DNA of 64,000 nucleotides from NCBI GenBank assembly GCA_024220525.1, contig JAMYWO010000011.1:252462-316461 (forward strand), written 5' to 3'. This DNA is from Cochliopodium minus. Taxonomy: Eukaryota; Discosea; Himatismenida; Cochliopodiidae. The position numbers and the translations under genes are program-made. Shown piece after piece: positions 35,701 to 48,600 of the stretch (the stretch's first letter is position 1; each line of letters starts with the position of its first letter). The notes beneath the pieces are model-generated. The model saw only the letters and a program-made list of their open reading frames with translations. It made no database searches and was not told the origin of the DNA.

Positions 35701-38700
35701 CTATTTTTTGTTTTTCTTGATCAATTTTAAAAGTTTTGATTTTTTTGATGCAGTTAACTTTGTTTTCTGGTTTGAAAATTCTATGCATTTTGGGGTTATT
35801 TTGGCTCCACAAATAATCAACAATTCAAAACATGCAACATAATCATCTTCTGTTACCCTTTCCTTAGTGTAATTTTTGAAATAATGTCTTTTTTGAAGGG
35901 TGTTGTACTTTTGTTTTTTGCTTGGAACAAACCACTCATCACAAACTAATTCTAAAGCAGTAGGAGAACCAAACCATTCTAAAACTTCATTGGGATTTAT
36001 TCCAGTAAGGATCATTCTAAAAAAAAAAAAGTAAATAATAAATTGAATTAAAATAAATTCAAAAATTTTTTACCTTTTGATATCTTCAATTTGAACGAAA
36101 AATACAGCATGAGCAAAAATTTCGGTAGTTCTCCAACTTTCATTGTTCAAATAAGGATTTACACTAGGAGCAAGATCATATTTGGAGAAAGAAACAGTGG
36201 AAAGCTCCTTGGTGAGCTTCTCATCGACATCCTTCATGGAGAACTTTGGCTGAGAGAAAGGAGTAGGAGGAAAAGTGTCCTCTTTGAAGAAACTTTGATC
36301 AAAGTCAAAAGGATTGGTGAGGATGCTTTGCAAGACAGTATCAGTTTTGAAATCTTCGTTTGTTTGAAGTTTCTTCGAGATTTCTTCAGTGAAAATCAAT
36401 CCTTTGAGAAGGAGGAGTCTGAGACAAGCGTGGGAGTCTTTGTAGTTGACAGTTCTTTTCAGGGTGGCAACGGGATGCTCGAAAGTTTTTTCAGAGTTGT
36501 TTTGTTTGGGAGAAACCCAGTTGGCGAACAAGAGCTCGATGGGACTTGAAGGGGTGGCTTCGATTTGTTTGTGTGGGTTGTCTGTTTTGTTCAAATGTCT
36601 TCTCACAGTTCTCACGTCCAACATGGAAAGTGCAGCAGCGAAAAGTTCGGTGTCTCTGAATTCAGAAGGGTATGAAACACTTTCTTCTCTTTCTGTGTCC
36701 AAAATGGGCAACTTTGTGTGGAAAGTAGGAGGAGATTTGCTTGAAGGAGTGTTTTGATTTTGGGAGGGAGTATTTGAAGTAGTGGAGTTGGGAAAAGTGT
36801 TGTTTGGAGTAGTTTTGGAAGAATTGTTGTTGTTGGTGATGTTATGGGTGGGTATGATGTTTCCTTCTATGTCATCTTCAAAGTGGTTGACGGGATGAGA
36901 ATTGTTTAGTTGAGGGTGAAGAAGAAGATGATTATTGTTGTTGGTGCTGATGTTGGTGTGAATTTCGAGAGAGGGGTTAATGGTTGGATTGGAAGTAGGA
37001 GGGACCAATTTGGGGGTGTTGTTGTTGAAAAAATCATTTCCAGAGTTGTTGTTATCGAAAAAGAAGGAAGGTTTGTTTTCTGTTGGATTAGATAAAGGAG
37101 GGTGACTAACAGCAAAAGGATTAATGGTTGAAGGGTTGGAGTTGGGCGGAGTGGGGTTTGTAGAAGTGAAAGAAGGGGCGAAAAGGTTGGTCGAAGTGGA
37201 GTTGGATGGAGGACCAGAAGAAGGCACAGGATTGAATGTGTTGGGTGGGAAAAAAGGGTTGTTGCCAATCGGGTTTGATCCAGGAGGGTTGTTTTGGAAG
37301 GGATTTGTTTTTGCAAAGGGATTAGTGTTAGAAAAAGGGTTGGTGCTTGGTTTTTCAGTGGAGGTTGTATGGTTAGTTTCTGTAGTAACATTGAAAGAAG
37401 GTTGGTTGGTAAGAATAGGTGTATTATTTGGGATAGTAGGGGTGGTGTTGGTAGTGGAAAAAGAAGGGGTGGTGGAAGAGCTTCCAAAGTCGAAACCTTT
37501 GTCATTTCCAAAATCAAAGAAAGTGGTGTTGGTATTGAATGTAGGAGGAGTATTATTGAGAGATCCACCAGAACTGTTAGGTGTGCCCACAACGAACGAA
37601 GGAGTATTGGTGGTAGGAAAAATGCTGGTGCTGTTAGGATCAGGTAAAATAGTAGTAGTATGATTGTTCAAATTGTTGCTGCTGTTATTTTTGGAATCGT
37701 TGCCGAGTTGGGCAGAGGTCATCTTCTTTTTCAAAGTTTTATTTTCAAAGCCAAAGCTGTTGTCCGAGTCTCCGCTGCTGATGGGGGTTTTCAAGGTGGC
37801 ACCACGGGATCCTTTTCTTTTACTTTTTGGCGGTTGTTTGAAGGATATTCCACTACCTATTTCTTGGTTCTCTTGTTCTTGTACAGGTTTTAATGTAAAA
37901 GTAAATTTGACCTGTTTGTTTTCGTTTTCGTAATCTTCAAAACTGTCAAAGCTGTCGTTTCCTTCTCCTCCTTTGTTGTGGCTCTCTGAGCTCTCGTGTG
38001 ATTGAGTATGGGAGTTTTGCTTGACAAGCTTTTTTCTTTCTTTTTCTAATCTTTGTTGGGTTTCACTCTCTTGTTTTTGTTTTTCGAGTTGTTCTCTTTG
38101 CAATCTCTCGTTTTCCAATCTTTGATGTTCTCTTTCAAAGTGCTCTCGTTGCAATCTCTCGTTTTCCAATCTTTGATGTTCTTTTTCGAGGTGCTCTCTT
38201 TGCAATCTTTCGTTTTCTAATCTTTGTTGGTGTTCTTCCAATCTTTGCTTCTCAAGATGTTCTCTTTGCAATCTTTCTTTCTCTTGCTTCTCTTTCTCTA
38301 TTCTGCTTTTTTCCTTTTCTTCATGTTCCGTGGTTTCTTTACGTTTTCTTTCTTCCTCTTCTCTATGTGTTTTTTCTTGTTCAAGTTTCAAGTTTTCTCT
38401 CAACTCTCTTTCAATCCTTTCTTTTTCCACTCTTTCTTCATTTTCTCTCTGGATTCTTTCCTGTTCAAGCCTTTCTCGCTCTTGTTTCTCGAACAACTCT
38501 CTTTCGTGTCTTTCCTTTTCTACTCTCTCTTTCTCTTCTCTTTCTTGTCTTTCCCTCTCTTCTTTTTCTCTTTGCTCCCTCTCTATCCTTTCGTTTTCGA
38601 GCCTTTCTTTCTCCAATCTTTCTTGTTCTTGTCTAAACTTTTCTTGTTGTTGACCTTCAAGTTGTTTCAACAAGATCTCCTTCTCTTTATTAAAATATTC

Positions 38701-41094
38701 TTCCATCTTTTGATTGTGCTCTTTATTTCTTTGTTTCTCCTCGCTAAGAAGATGTTCGTGTCTTTGCTTTTCTTGTTGGTGTTTGTTTTGTTCTTCTTTC
38801 ATCAAAAACTCGTGTTCTCTTTTGTGTTTTTCTGTTTCGCTTTTACTTTTCTCTAGTTCTAACTTGAAGTGAATTTCTTGCTCTTCTCTCAACTTTTTTT
38901 CCTCAAAGAGTTTTTGGTTTACAATGTGAATCTGAGATCCCAATTCCTCAACTTGTTTTTGAGTGATCAAGTTTTGTTCTTTCAATTTTTTGGATTTATT
39001 TTTCTTTGACTCGACTTTAGATTTCAATTCTTTAATGTTGTTTTCATTTTCCAATTTGTTCTTTTCTAATTCAAAGATTTTTTGTTGGTGAGTTTGCAAG
39101 AGATTGGATGAATTCTCAAACTGTAATTTAAGATCTTTTATGGTTTGATCGTGTTGAGAATCAGAGTTTTGCTTTTCAAATTGTAGTTGAAGAATGAACT
39201 GAGTTTTTTGGTTCAACTCGATTTCAAATTGTTGTTTTTGTTGAGATTTAGATTCTCTTTCAACATGGAGTTCTTGAGTAACTTGTTGGGATACGTTTCT
39301 TTCATGTTGAAGTTTCTCATTAGCTTCTTTGGAGTGGTTTTCTTTTTCTATCAACAGTTTCTCGTAATAGATCTTTTGTTGGAGAAGTTGCTGTTCGAGA
39401 TATTCTTTGTCTTGTTTGTGTTTGTTGGACAATTCGATCTCTAAAAGCTTTATCCTTTCTTCACCAGCAAGCTTTTCTTTTTCGAGTTGCAAAACAGCGA
39501 TTTCAAGTTGTTGTTTGTGGTGAGAAGCATCCTTTTTGTACTCTTTTTTCTTTAATTTTTTGGCCTCCAATAATTCTTGTGTGTTCTGTAATCCCTTTTG
39601 AAGAATGTTCTTCTCACTTTCTAAACTTTCTATCTTTTGAGAGTGAGAATGATTTTGTCTTTCAGCATGGAGATGTTTTTCATTCAAAAGAGAAAATTCT
39701 CTTTCCAAAGATTGAGCTCTCTCGATGAGTAATCCCTTTTCTTCTCTCTCTTTATTCAATTTATGTTCCATGGATTTTTTGAAGTTCTCTTCGTTTTGCT
39801 TTCTAATTTTTTCTTCTTCCTCTCTTCTCAGTTTTTCTTCTTCTTCTCTCATCATCCTTTCTTCTATTTCTCTTCTCATTTTCTCTTCTTGCTCCTTTAT
39901 TTTCCTCTTCTCCTCTTCTTCTCTCTTGAAGATTTTGTCCATCTTTTTTTTCATTTTTTCTTCTTTTTTCTTCTTTTTAAGCTGAAGTTTATTCTCGTTC
40001 TCCAGTTGTATTTTCAACTCAAAATCTCTTCTGATTGATTCCTCCAGATTTTTTCTGTGTTTCTCCTCAATTTCTTTCTTTATTTTATCATCAGATCCAC
40101 TGCTAAGAGTAGAAGAAGGGACAGTGAAAGAATTTCTATTAAGAACAGGGCTGGAATGGTTACTGTTCGAATGGTTGTTACTGTTAGTCAAAGAAGTAGT
40201 GTTGGTGTTACTATTGTAAGGAATATTACTTAACAAATTATTGCTAGGAGAAGAAGAAAGAGTGTTGTTAAGAGAATTGTTGTTGTTAAAAGAATTACTA
40301 TTGTTGAGAGCATTGGAGCTGTTATAAGAGTTGTAGTTATTGTTTACGGAAACATTAGAATTTATTGAGTTGGGTTGTTGAGTATTTGTGGTCACCTTGG
40401 TGCTTTCAAATGGGTTGAAGAGAGCTCCGCTGCTTGAATTTTGATTTTGTGGAAGATTTCCCAAGTTTCTTTGTTGATTTACATTTGTATTTACATTTAT
40501 CTCTTGTTTTGATTGGATATTATTATTGAGATTGATATTTTGATTGTTATTCAGATTATTATTTTGATTTGTTTGTGGGACCAGAAAATCTAAATTCATA
40601 TTTTCTCTTTGTTGTTTTTGGGTTGATATATTGCTGTTATTGGTATTTATATTCGTATTAAAATTTAGCAAATCCAATCCTCCCAAATTAGAATATCCAG
40701 GTGTTGAGGATGGTGCTTGATTATTTATATTATTATTCATATTCATTCCCATATTCATATTATTGTTTTGATTCATTTGTGGCATAAACATATTTTGATT
40801 ATAATTTACATTGGGATTTGAATTTGGGATATTAGTCGAATAATTTACTTGCATGTTCGTATTCATCAAATTTTGATTTACATTATTAAATCCTGGGGTA
40901 GATGTGGGTGGCATTATAGGTTGGAATGTAGGATTGAGATTTTGTTGTTGAAATGGATTGAATAATTCTCCATTGGAGGTTGTATTGTGAGGATTATGGC
41001 TGATAGATACATTCTGGGTAAACTCTAAATTATTTTTGTTTGTTTTTTTGCTTCGAGTAGTTTTTGGAGGTTGATTTAATCTGAAATTATCCAT
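35701..41094 (-). CDS. Giant NPF-rich coiled-coil protein, endocytic-adaptor-like
   Basis: Two exons (41094-36074 and 36016-35701) total exactly 1779 codons. The N-terminal 330 residues are Asn/Gln rich, with NPF tripeptides in FNPFQQQN and FNPFEST. Residues from about 330 to 1080 are one long Glu/Lys/Arg/Gln coiled coil (for example KEREEKERVEKERHEREL-type heptads) including a 17-residue tandem repeat. Then comes an Asn/Thr/Pro region with many NPF motifs (NPFSNTNPFAKTNPFQNNPP). The last 300 residues form a folded domain with ankyrin-like helices (DSHACLRLLLLKGLIFTEEI and DYVACFELLIICGAKITP). NPF motifs bind EH domains, so a scaffolding role in endocytosis or vesicle traffic is inferred. I do not recognise an orthologue. 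Plus-strand open frames here are shadows of its skewed composition. Confidence 0.8.
38085..38280 (-). repeat. 51-bp in-frame tandem repeats in the coiled coil
   Basis: At least three units with a period of 51 bp (anchors at 38101, 38152 and 38203) encode 17-residue repeats of the type RLENERLQREHLEKEHQ. A fourth, less regular unit begins near 38269. Such repeats can change in number and so alter coiled-coil length. Confidence 0.8.
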
Positions 41095-41362
41095 CTCTTT
41101 CTTTGGATATGCCTAAATATTTTCAAATTGGAGGAAATTTATAATCTATTTTCTCCTTTTTATTTTTTTTTTATATTTTATTCACTAAACAAAATTTCAT
41201 CCCTTTTGAGAATCTTTATATTTGATCAGATGTAAAGTCAGGTTTTCTGAATATTTTTAATTTTAAATCAATCAAAAAATACTTTGATTTTGAAAAATTT
41301 TATTTCACCGATTTGAATCAGATTTCTTTCTTATAGTCGAAAATAAATAACATTTATCTTCT

Positions 41363-42393
41363 TTAATTCATTTCATTGTGAACTTTTTCCAAGTGAGTTT
41401 GAAATCTTGATTTTGATCTCCAAAACATGAATAAAATTATTGCAACAACAATAAAAGAGCCACCAACAATACCAACTATGAGTCCAATGATGAGTTTACT
41501 CGAAACACCTATTTAAGAATTAGAAACAAAATATTTGGTGAACTAAAAGAATTTTAACCTTTACAATTTGCTCCTAAAGTTGAAGAAATTGATGCAGAAA
41601 GAGAGTTTTGTGTATTGTTTATTGTTGATTGAATTCTATCACATTTATTTTGTTTATAAGTTGGTTGAACTGAAAATTGAGAATCTTTTATTTCCAATTT
41701 TTGGGAACAGTTGTATGAAATCAATGAAATGTTTGTATTCCCATTTTGAAGTTTTTCACTCAAAACCAAAATAACACTTCCATTGAGAGAAATACAACCT
41801 GTTACATTCAAAGATGATTGTTTTTCTTTTTCAATGACAAAAACAACAATTGAAGATGAATCAATTGTTAAATTTCCAATCAAATTTACATTTGTATTGT
41901 TGATTNGTACAATTTATTCCAAATGAAAATATTCCAGTATTATTTGCACTTGAGCTGCTTATATTTATATCTATTTCAAAGATTGGTTTATATAAAGTTG
42001 TGAAATGAAAATTTTTTTAAAAATGTACTCAAATAAAAAAATATATTTTTACTTATTAGAGCATATCCATTGCCATCAAGAGATCCTATATAATTTTTTA
42101 TTTTGGAATTTCGTTTGATTTTTATTTTAAATTTAAAATTCTTAAAGGATAATTTTTATATTTTTTTTTTAGATACCCTTGAAATATTGAGATGAATTCC
42201 CTATTGGTTGAAAAATATACGATGAGCAATCAATGTTGTTTGAGAGGATATAATTGACATTATCATTATTTGTAATTATGTTTGTGAAATCATTGCAATC
42301 ATTGATGGAAAGTGTTTGAAGATTAGAAAACACGAGAAAAATTGATAACATTAGAAAAGGAGTCAAAATGGTAGTTTTATAAATTGTCAACAT
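41363..42393 (-). CDS. GLUG/mucin-type surface protein, middle lost in gap
   Basis: Third locus of the surface family. From ATG 42393: signal peptide (LTPFLMLSIFLVFSNLQT), opening Cys module (INDCNDFTNI to NNIDCSSYIFQPIGN), a short exon GSLDGNGYAL, and a piece ending SSSSANNTGIFSFGINC next to the N at 41905. On the other side the frame restarts at INNTNVNLIGNLTIDSSS and continues through a Cys module to exon 41509-41363, which encodes a membrane span (LIIGLIVGIVGGSFIVVAII) and a basic tail. GLUG repeats and the mucin stalk are missing, presumably in the gap. The C-terminal half is clearly diverged from proteins A and B, so it has escaped the conversion seen there. It may be one gene with a collapsed middle, or two different genes falsely joined. 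Confidence 0.65.
41905..41905. other. Single-N assembly gap
   Basis: The N lies inside a surface-protein gene. The left flank begins in the C-terminal module at exactly the residue following the break at 10823 in another copy. See the finding on complementary ends. Confidence 0.9.
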
Positions 42394-42669
42394 TTAAAGT
42401 TTTTTTAATTTAATTTTTCAATTTTGAAAAACAACCAAAAATAAAAAACATCCTCCAATTTATTTTTTCATTGAAATTCTTTTTTTTTTTAAATTGAACA
42501 ACAAATGTTTCTTTCCATTCAATTTTAAAAAAACAACTTTAGAATTGAGAAACTAAAAAGTGGATGGAGTTAAGGGATTTTTAATTTAGAAACTTTTTAA
42601 CAAAAATTTTTAATTAAAATAAAAAAAATTAAAAAAACTTGGTTTCAAATAATTTCTTTTTTATTTTTT

Positions 42670-45600
42670 TCATTTCAAGTGATCAAAAGAAAACTTGAGG
42701 TAAGGCATCCTACGAAAATTCAAAAGATGCTTCTGCTCATGGAGTTCATTGATGGGCTTCTCGAAATCATCCGCATAAAAGATTCCATCCCAACTGAAAG
42801 CAGGCAAAACGCTTTTCTTGCCTATGTAACCCCTTAAACTACCTTGGTAAGTATAAACTTTTCCAGAAATAGATTCTTTGTAAACTGTATCAAAAAGTAT
42901 TTTTTTAATTTTAAAAAATTTTTCATAAAGAAATAATTTTTTTTTCAATTTTTTTATTTTTTATTTTTTTTATTTAATTTGACATTTTTAATTTTTTTTT
43001 TTACCAACATAGATTCCTGGCTTTGCTTTTTTTCCATTGTACTTTTCAAGGAAGGCGTCAACCCCAAGAAGATCGAATTGTCGACCGGTCATCTCTGCAA
43101 TCACTTTATTTTCTTTGTCATATATTTTGATATCTAAAATAATAATAAAAAATAAATAAAATTTCTCATTAATAAAATAAAATAAAAATCAAAAATTAAA
43201 TAAAAAAAAAAATTGATCAAAAAATAAAAAAATATAAAAATAAAAATAAAATAAAAATAAAAAAAATTAAATAAAAATAAAAAGTTGAGAATAAAAAAAT
43301 TAAAGAATAAAAAGAAAAATTGAATAAAAAATAAAAAAAAAATTAAACTTTATAAAATTTACTAATAAAAAAAAAAATAAAAAAAAATAAATAAAGTAAA
43401 AATTATAAAAAAATGAAAAGTTCAGAATAAAAAAAAATAATTGAACAAAAAATAAAGAAAAATGGATGAATTAAAAAAGTTGAATAAATAAATTAAAAGA
43501 TTATTTTTAAAAAAGATATAAAATAAAATAAAATAAAATAAAATAAAATAAAATAAAAATTAAATAAAAGAAATTAAAAGAAATTAAAAAAAATTTATTA
43601 CAACAAAGTTCTATTATACAATCAGCCTTGATGATTTTATAAGCCTCTTCAACTTTGTGCTGGGCAATCTTCAACAAATCGTTGGAATACAAAAAATCTT
43701 CGACTATGTTGATGTGAGCCTGTTTCAACCTCCATGACTTGTTTTGTCCAATTATCATTTTTATTTCTTTTTTGTTGATAAATTAATTTAATCACATTTT
43801 ATTTTTATTTTTGTTTTTTATTTTTATTTTTGTTTTTTGTTTTGTTTTTTGTTTTATTTTTATTTTTATTATTTTTTTTATTTTTATTATTTTTATTATT
43901 TTTATTATTTTTATTATTTTTTTTATTTTTTATTAAAAGTTAATTTAATCACATTTTTTAGAAATTTTTATTTTTTTATTTTATTTCTATTTTATTATTA
44001 TTTTTAGTTTAAAATTTATTTTATTTTTTTATTTTCTATTTTAAATTTTATTATTTTCTATTTTATTTTATTTTATTAAATTTTATTTTATTTCATTTTA
44101 TTTTATTTTTATTTTTATATTTTTATTTTTTTATTATTTTTTGTTTTATTTACCGTCTAATTTGAAAGGGGTTGTGGTAACAAGGAATATTTTGTTGAAC
44201 TCTTTTTTGGAATGGTCCATGTACTGACTCAAATTGTTGCCTTTGGTTGATTCACCAATCATATTATAGAGAACAGTCAAATTCTTATCAAAAAAATAAA
44301 AATAATGAATAAAAATAATATTAAAATAATGAATAAAAATAATATTAAAATAAATAAACAAGGAATATGACGTTATAATAAAAAATAATAATTTTCATTT
44401 TATTTAATTTTAAAATAAAAAAGCAGATAAATAAAAATAAAAATAAAATAAAAATAAAAATGAAAAATAAAATAATAAAAATAAAAAGTAAATAAATAAA
44501 AAATAAAATGAAAATAAATAAAAATAAAAAAATAAAAATAAAAAAAATAATGAATAAAAATAAAAAAATAAAAATAAAAAGGAATATGACGTTATAATAA
44601 AAAATAATTATTTTCATTTTATTTAATTTTAAAATAAAAAAGCAGATAAAAATAAAATAAAATAAAAATAAAAAAATTAAAATTAAAAAAAACAAATTAA
44701 AAAAATAAAATAAAAAATAAAATAAATAAAAATAAAAATCAAATAAAATAAAAATAAATGAAAAAAAATAATTATTTTAAATTTCTTTTCATTTAGATTT
44801 AAAAAATAAAATAAAATAAAATAATTACTTTAGCTAGGGTCGATTTTCCTTCAGTGTAATTGATGAGAGACAAAGTTTGTTCTTTGATTTGTTTCTCCTC
44901 AGATTTAAGACAATAAGTGAGGCCATTCTTCAAAAGATCTTTCGCCTTTGAAAACTCTTTCCTCAACAAATACAAACATGCCAAGTTGTTGTATGCTTCG
45001 TGTCTCTCCTTTTGGAACTTTATGGCTAATTGGTACAATATTTCGGCCATCTCCCACTTGTCGTGTACAATCAACTAACCAAATAAAAAAATATTTATTG
45101 AAAATTTTATTATTTATTTTTTCAAATGGAAATTTATTTTTTATTTTTATTTTTTATTTTTTCTTTTAATTTTGATAATAAAATTTTATTTTTTTATTTT
45201 TTGAGATTATCATTTATTATTTATTATTTTTTATTTTTTATTTTTTTATTTTTTGATTTTTGATTCTTTTAATTTTGAAAATAAAATTTTATTTTTTATT
45301 TTTTTATTTTTTGTTTTTTATTTTATTTTTTATCATATTTTTAAGATTTTTATTTTTTTTTATTTTTTATTTTTGATAATATAAATTTATTTATTTTTTT
45401 ATTTTGAGATAATCATTTATTATTTTTTATTTTTATTTATTTTTTATTTTTAAAAAGATTTTTCATTTTAAAATTTTACCCAATCGGCGTATGTACAGAT
45501 GTATTTGTACTTGAGAGGCTTGAAGTGGATGGCTCTTAAATAATTTATTTCCACATTATTGTTCGAATGTTGTTTGTCCAAAAAGATTGCATATTTGAAA

Positions 45601-48600
45601 AGCCTATAAAACAAAAAAATATCTTTTAAAAATAAAACAAAATAATTTTAGAGATAAAATAAAATAAAAAAATAAAAATATAAAAATAAAAAATAAAAAA
45701 TAAAAAATAAAAGTTAAAAAAATAAAAAAATAAATAAAATAATATAAAATAAAAAATAAAAAATAAAAAATGAAATAAAAAATAAAAAATAAAAAATAAA
45801 AAATAAAATGAAAAAAATAAAAAAAGTTTAATAAATACAAATTAAAATGAAAAAAATATTTTTACGTTGAAGCGGAATTAGGAAATCTTTCCAAAGCACG
45901 TTTGAAATAAGTTAAAGCTTGGAAGTTTCTTTCTAAGGATTGATAGCACACTGCCATGTTCCTCAGAATTTTGAGATCACCTGGATTTACAGAAAGGGCT
46001 ATTCCGAAACACCTCTTCGCTTGTTGGAACAGTTCGTATTCTGTTTCTCTTACACTTGTGTTTGCTCTGAGCTGTTTTACTTTTCCTGTACTGAATGGTG
46101 CTACAAAAAATAAATTCAATAGTTAAAAATTTTGATTAATTAAAATTTTAATTAAAAAATAAATCAAATAATTAAAATTAAAAAAAGTTAAATTAAAAAA
46201 AAAAATTAAAAAATTAAAATTAAAAAATTTCAATAAAAATCAAATGGAAATATATAAAAATAAAATAAATTAAAAATTGAATTAAAAATTTAAAATAAGA
46301 GAAAAAATAAATTAAAGATTAAAAATTGGCGCAAAAAAAATTGAAAAAATAAAATAAGAAAAATGTCCATCATCTGGATTAAAAAAATAAAAATAAAATG
46401 AAGTTAAATTTAAGAAAAAAAATAAAATAAAAAATAAATAATAAAAAAAAAGAATAAATTAATTATAATAAATGAAAAGATAAAAATCAAAAATTTATTT
46501 CTACCAATGGGCAAATGCTTGGCTCCAAGTCCCATATCAGAAATATCAGTCAAATCAAAAGGCTCAGGATCGTCAAAAAGAGTGTAATGTTTGATGAAAG
46601 ACTCCCAACAAGAAAGATTCCACACAATGCGGAGCTTTTCGGTCAAGTAGCGATAAAGAAAGATGATGGAGTGTTCTCCATAGAATTTGGAGTTCTTTTT
46701 GTTGATCACAAAAGATTTGAACCATTTCATTTTTTCTTTGGAGGGAATTTCTTCTCCTTCTTTAAATGACGAAGCGTATGTTTCTATGAACTGTTCTTTT
46801 TCGTTTTCGTTGAAGCAATACTCGAAATAATTTTCCATCTCAACAAGTATTCCTGGTAAATCAAAAAATTAATAAATTATAAAAAATTAAAATTAAAAAA
46901 AAAATGTTAAATTTTCTTTAAAAAAATTAAAATAATTCAAAACGAAATTAATAAATTATAAAAATCCAAAAAAAGTTAAAAAAATAAAATATTATATACA
47001 TATTATTTATAATATTAATAAAAAAATTCTAAAAAATTATAAAAAATTATCAAAAAATTATAAAAAATTATAAAAAATTATAAAAAATTATTAAAAATTA
47101 ATTAAAATTAAAAAAAATCAAAAATATTAATAAAAAAATCAAAAATAATGGCCATTTCACAAAATAATAAATATTAATTTAAAAACAATTATTTACCGTT
47201 TTGCCAATATTCATCTGATTGCTTACTATTACCCAAAACAAGATTGAGAAAGCTGACAAGTCTTTCAACACAAGCTTGGATCCCATAATTCTTCCTCTTC
47301 TGTGACAATTCCAAACGAAGCAAATGATTGGCTTGCCTCTTCACAATCCTTCCCACCATTTCCATCAAAATGTATTGTTTCCAAACTTCAGCTTGGCAAT
47401 TAACTCTAATCTTCCCTATGTACCTCACATTAATACCTAAATTTTTTTAAAAACAAATTATTTTATTTTCCAACTTTTTTTATTTTACTAATAATTATTT
47501 TTCCAATTTTTTAGATTTTATTTTCCATTTTTATTTTTTGATTTTTTATTTTTATTTGATGTTTTTTATTTATTTAATATTTATATTTTTATTTATCATA
47601 TTATTTTTTATTTTTTATTTTTTATTTTTCATTTTTTATTTTTTATTTATATTATTTTTATTTCGACTTGCCTTGTTCATGTATTTTCTCAGTGAAATAT
47701 TTAGATATAGTGGTGTTTTTATGCAGAAAAGACAATGTGGTCGGAACTTCTTCATTAGAAAGTTGTTGGGAAAAATTTTCTATGTGCTGATTGAGCGCAG
47801 TATGGGCTTCTTTTATCTCGTTGTTACCTTTTTTTTTTTATAAAAAAACAAACGATTCGAAATAATTGATAAAAAAAAAAGTTTTTTTTTTATACATTCA
47901 CTTAGTTCTGAAGGATGTAAAAATGCAGAAAAAGAATCGGAACCTAATTTAATGTTTAAAAAAATTAATTATTTTTTATTTTTATTAGTTTTTATATTTT
48001 ATTTTTTAATTATTTTGTCTTACATAATTCTTTTTCATATCTCGAAACAAACTCAGGACGAAACATTCTAATGAAAAAAATTGATAAAAAAAATAAAAAA
48101 TTTTAAAATTTTTTAAAAAAAATATTAAAAATATTTTGAGAAATAAAAAAAAAAAAAAAAATAAAAAATCAAAAAAATTAAATAAATTTTTTTAACCTAT
48201 AAAAAATGGAACCATGTCTTCCTTTTGAAATTTGATCACAAGGTATCAATCTAGAAAAATCGAGAATATAATAATTGTGATCATATCCTCTGTGTATCTC
48301 CAAGTCAGCAGGTGTTCTTATCACCACGTTTTCTTTGCCGTTGAGCCTGTGTTTCTTCAAGTTGAGTCTTTTGCCTATTTTATTGGCGTACTTCATTGCT
48401 ATGGGATCTTTAAACTCATAAGACTTCCCTCCATCCTGTGTTCCTAATAAAAAAATTAATTTTATTTTATTTTTATTTTTAGTTTTTATATTTTATTTTT
48501 TTTATTATTTTTTATTTTAATTTTATTTTTTTCTATTTTTTTTTTCATTTTTTAATTTTTAATTTTGGATTTGTAATGTCGATTTTGATTTAGTTTTAAA

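Noticed and set aside
38224-38856. Plus-strand Phe/Leu-rich open frames, also at 38330 and 39725-40038
   Set aside because: They are reverse translations of Glu/Lys codons in the long coiled coil and resemble false membrane proteins.
10824-41904. A real 31-kb circular DNA or mobile island
   Set aside because: The end match is exact, but both breaks fall in a conserved stretch shared by several paralogues, which is where short-read assemblers fail. The simpler assembly explanation is preferred; only the observation is reported.
44345-44695. Phe/Ile-rich open frame suggesting a membrane protein
   Set aside because: It lies in an AT-rich Clu intron with an internal duplication; composition is that of non-coding A/T tracts. 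Similar frames at 15605, 45604, 47538 and 48937 are rejected for the same reason.
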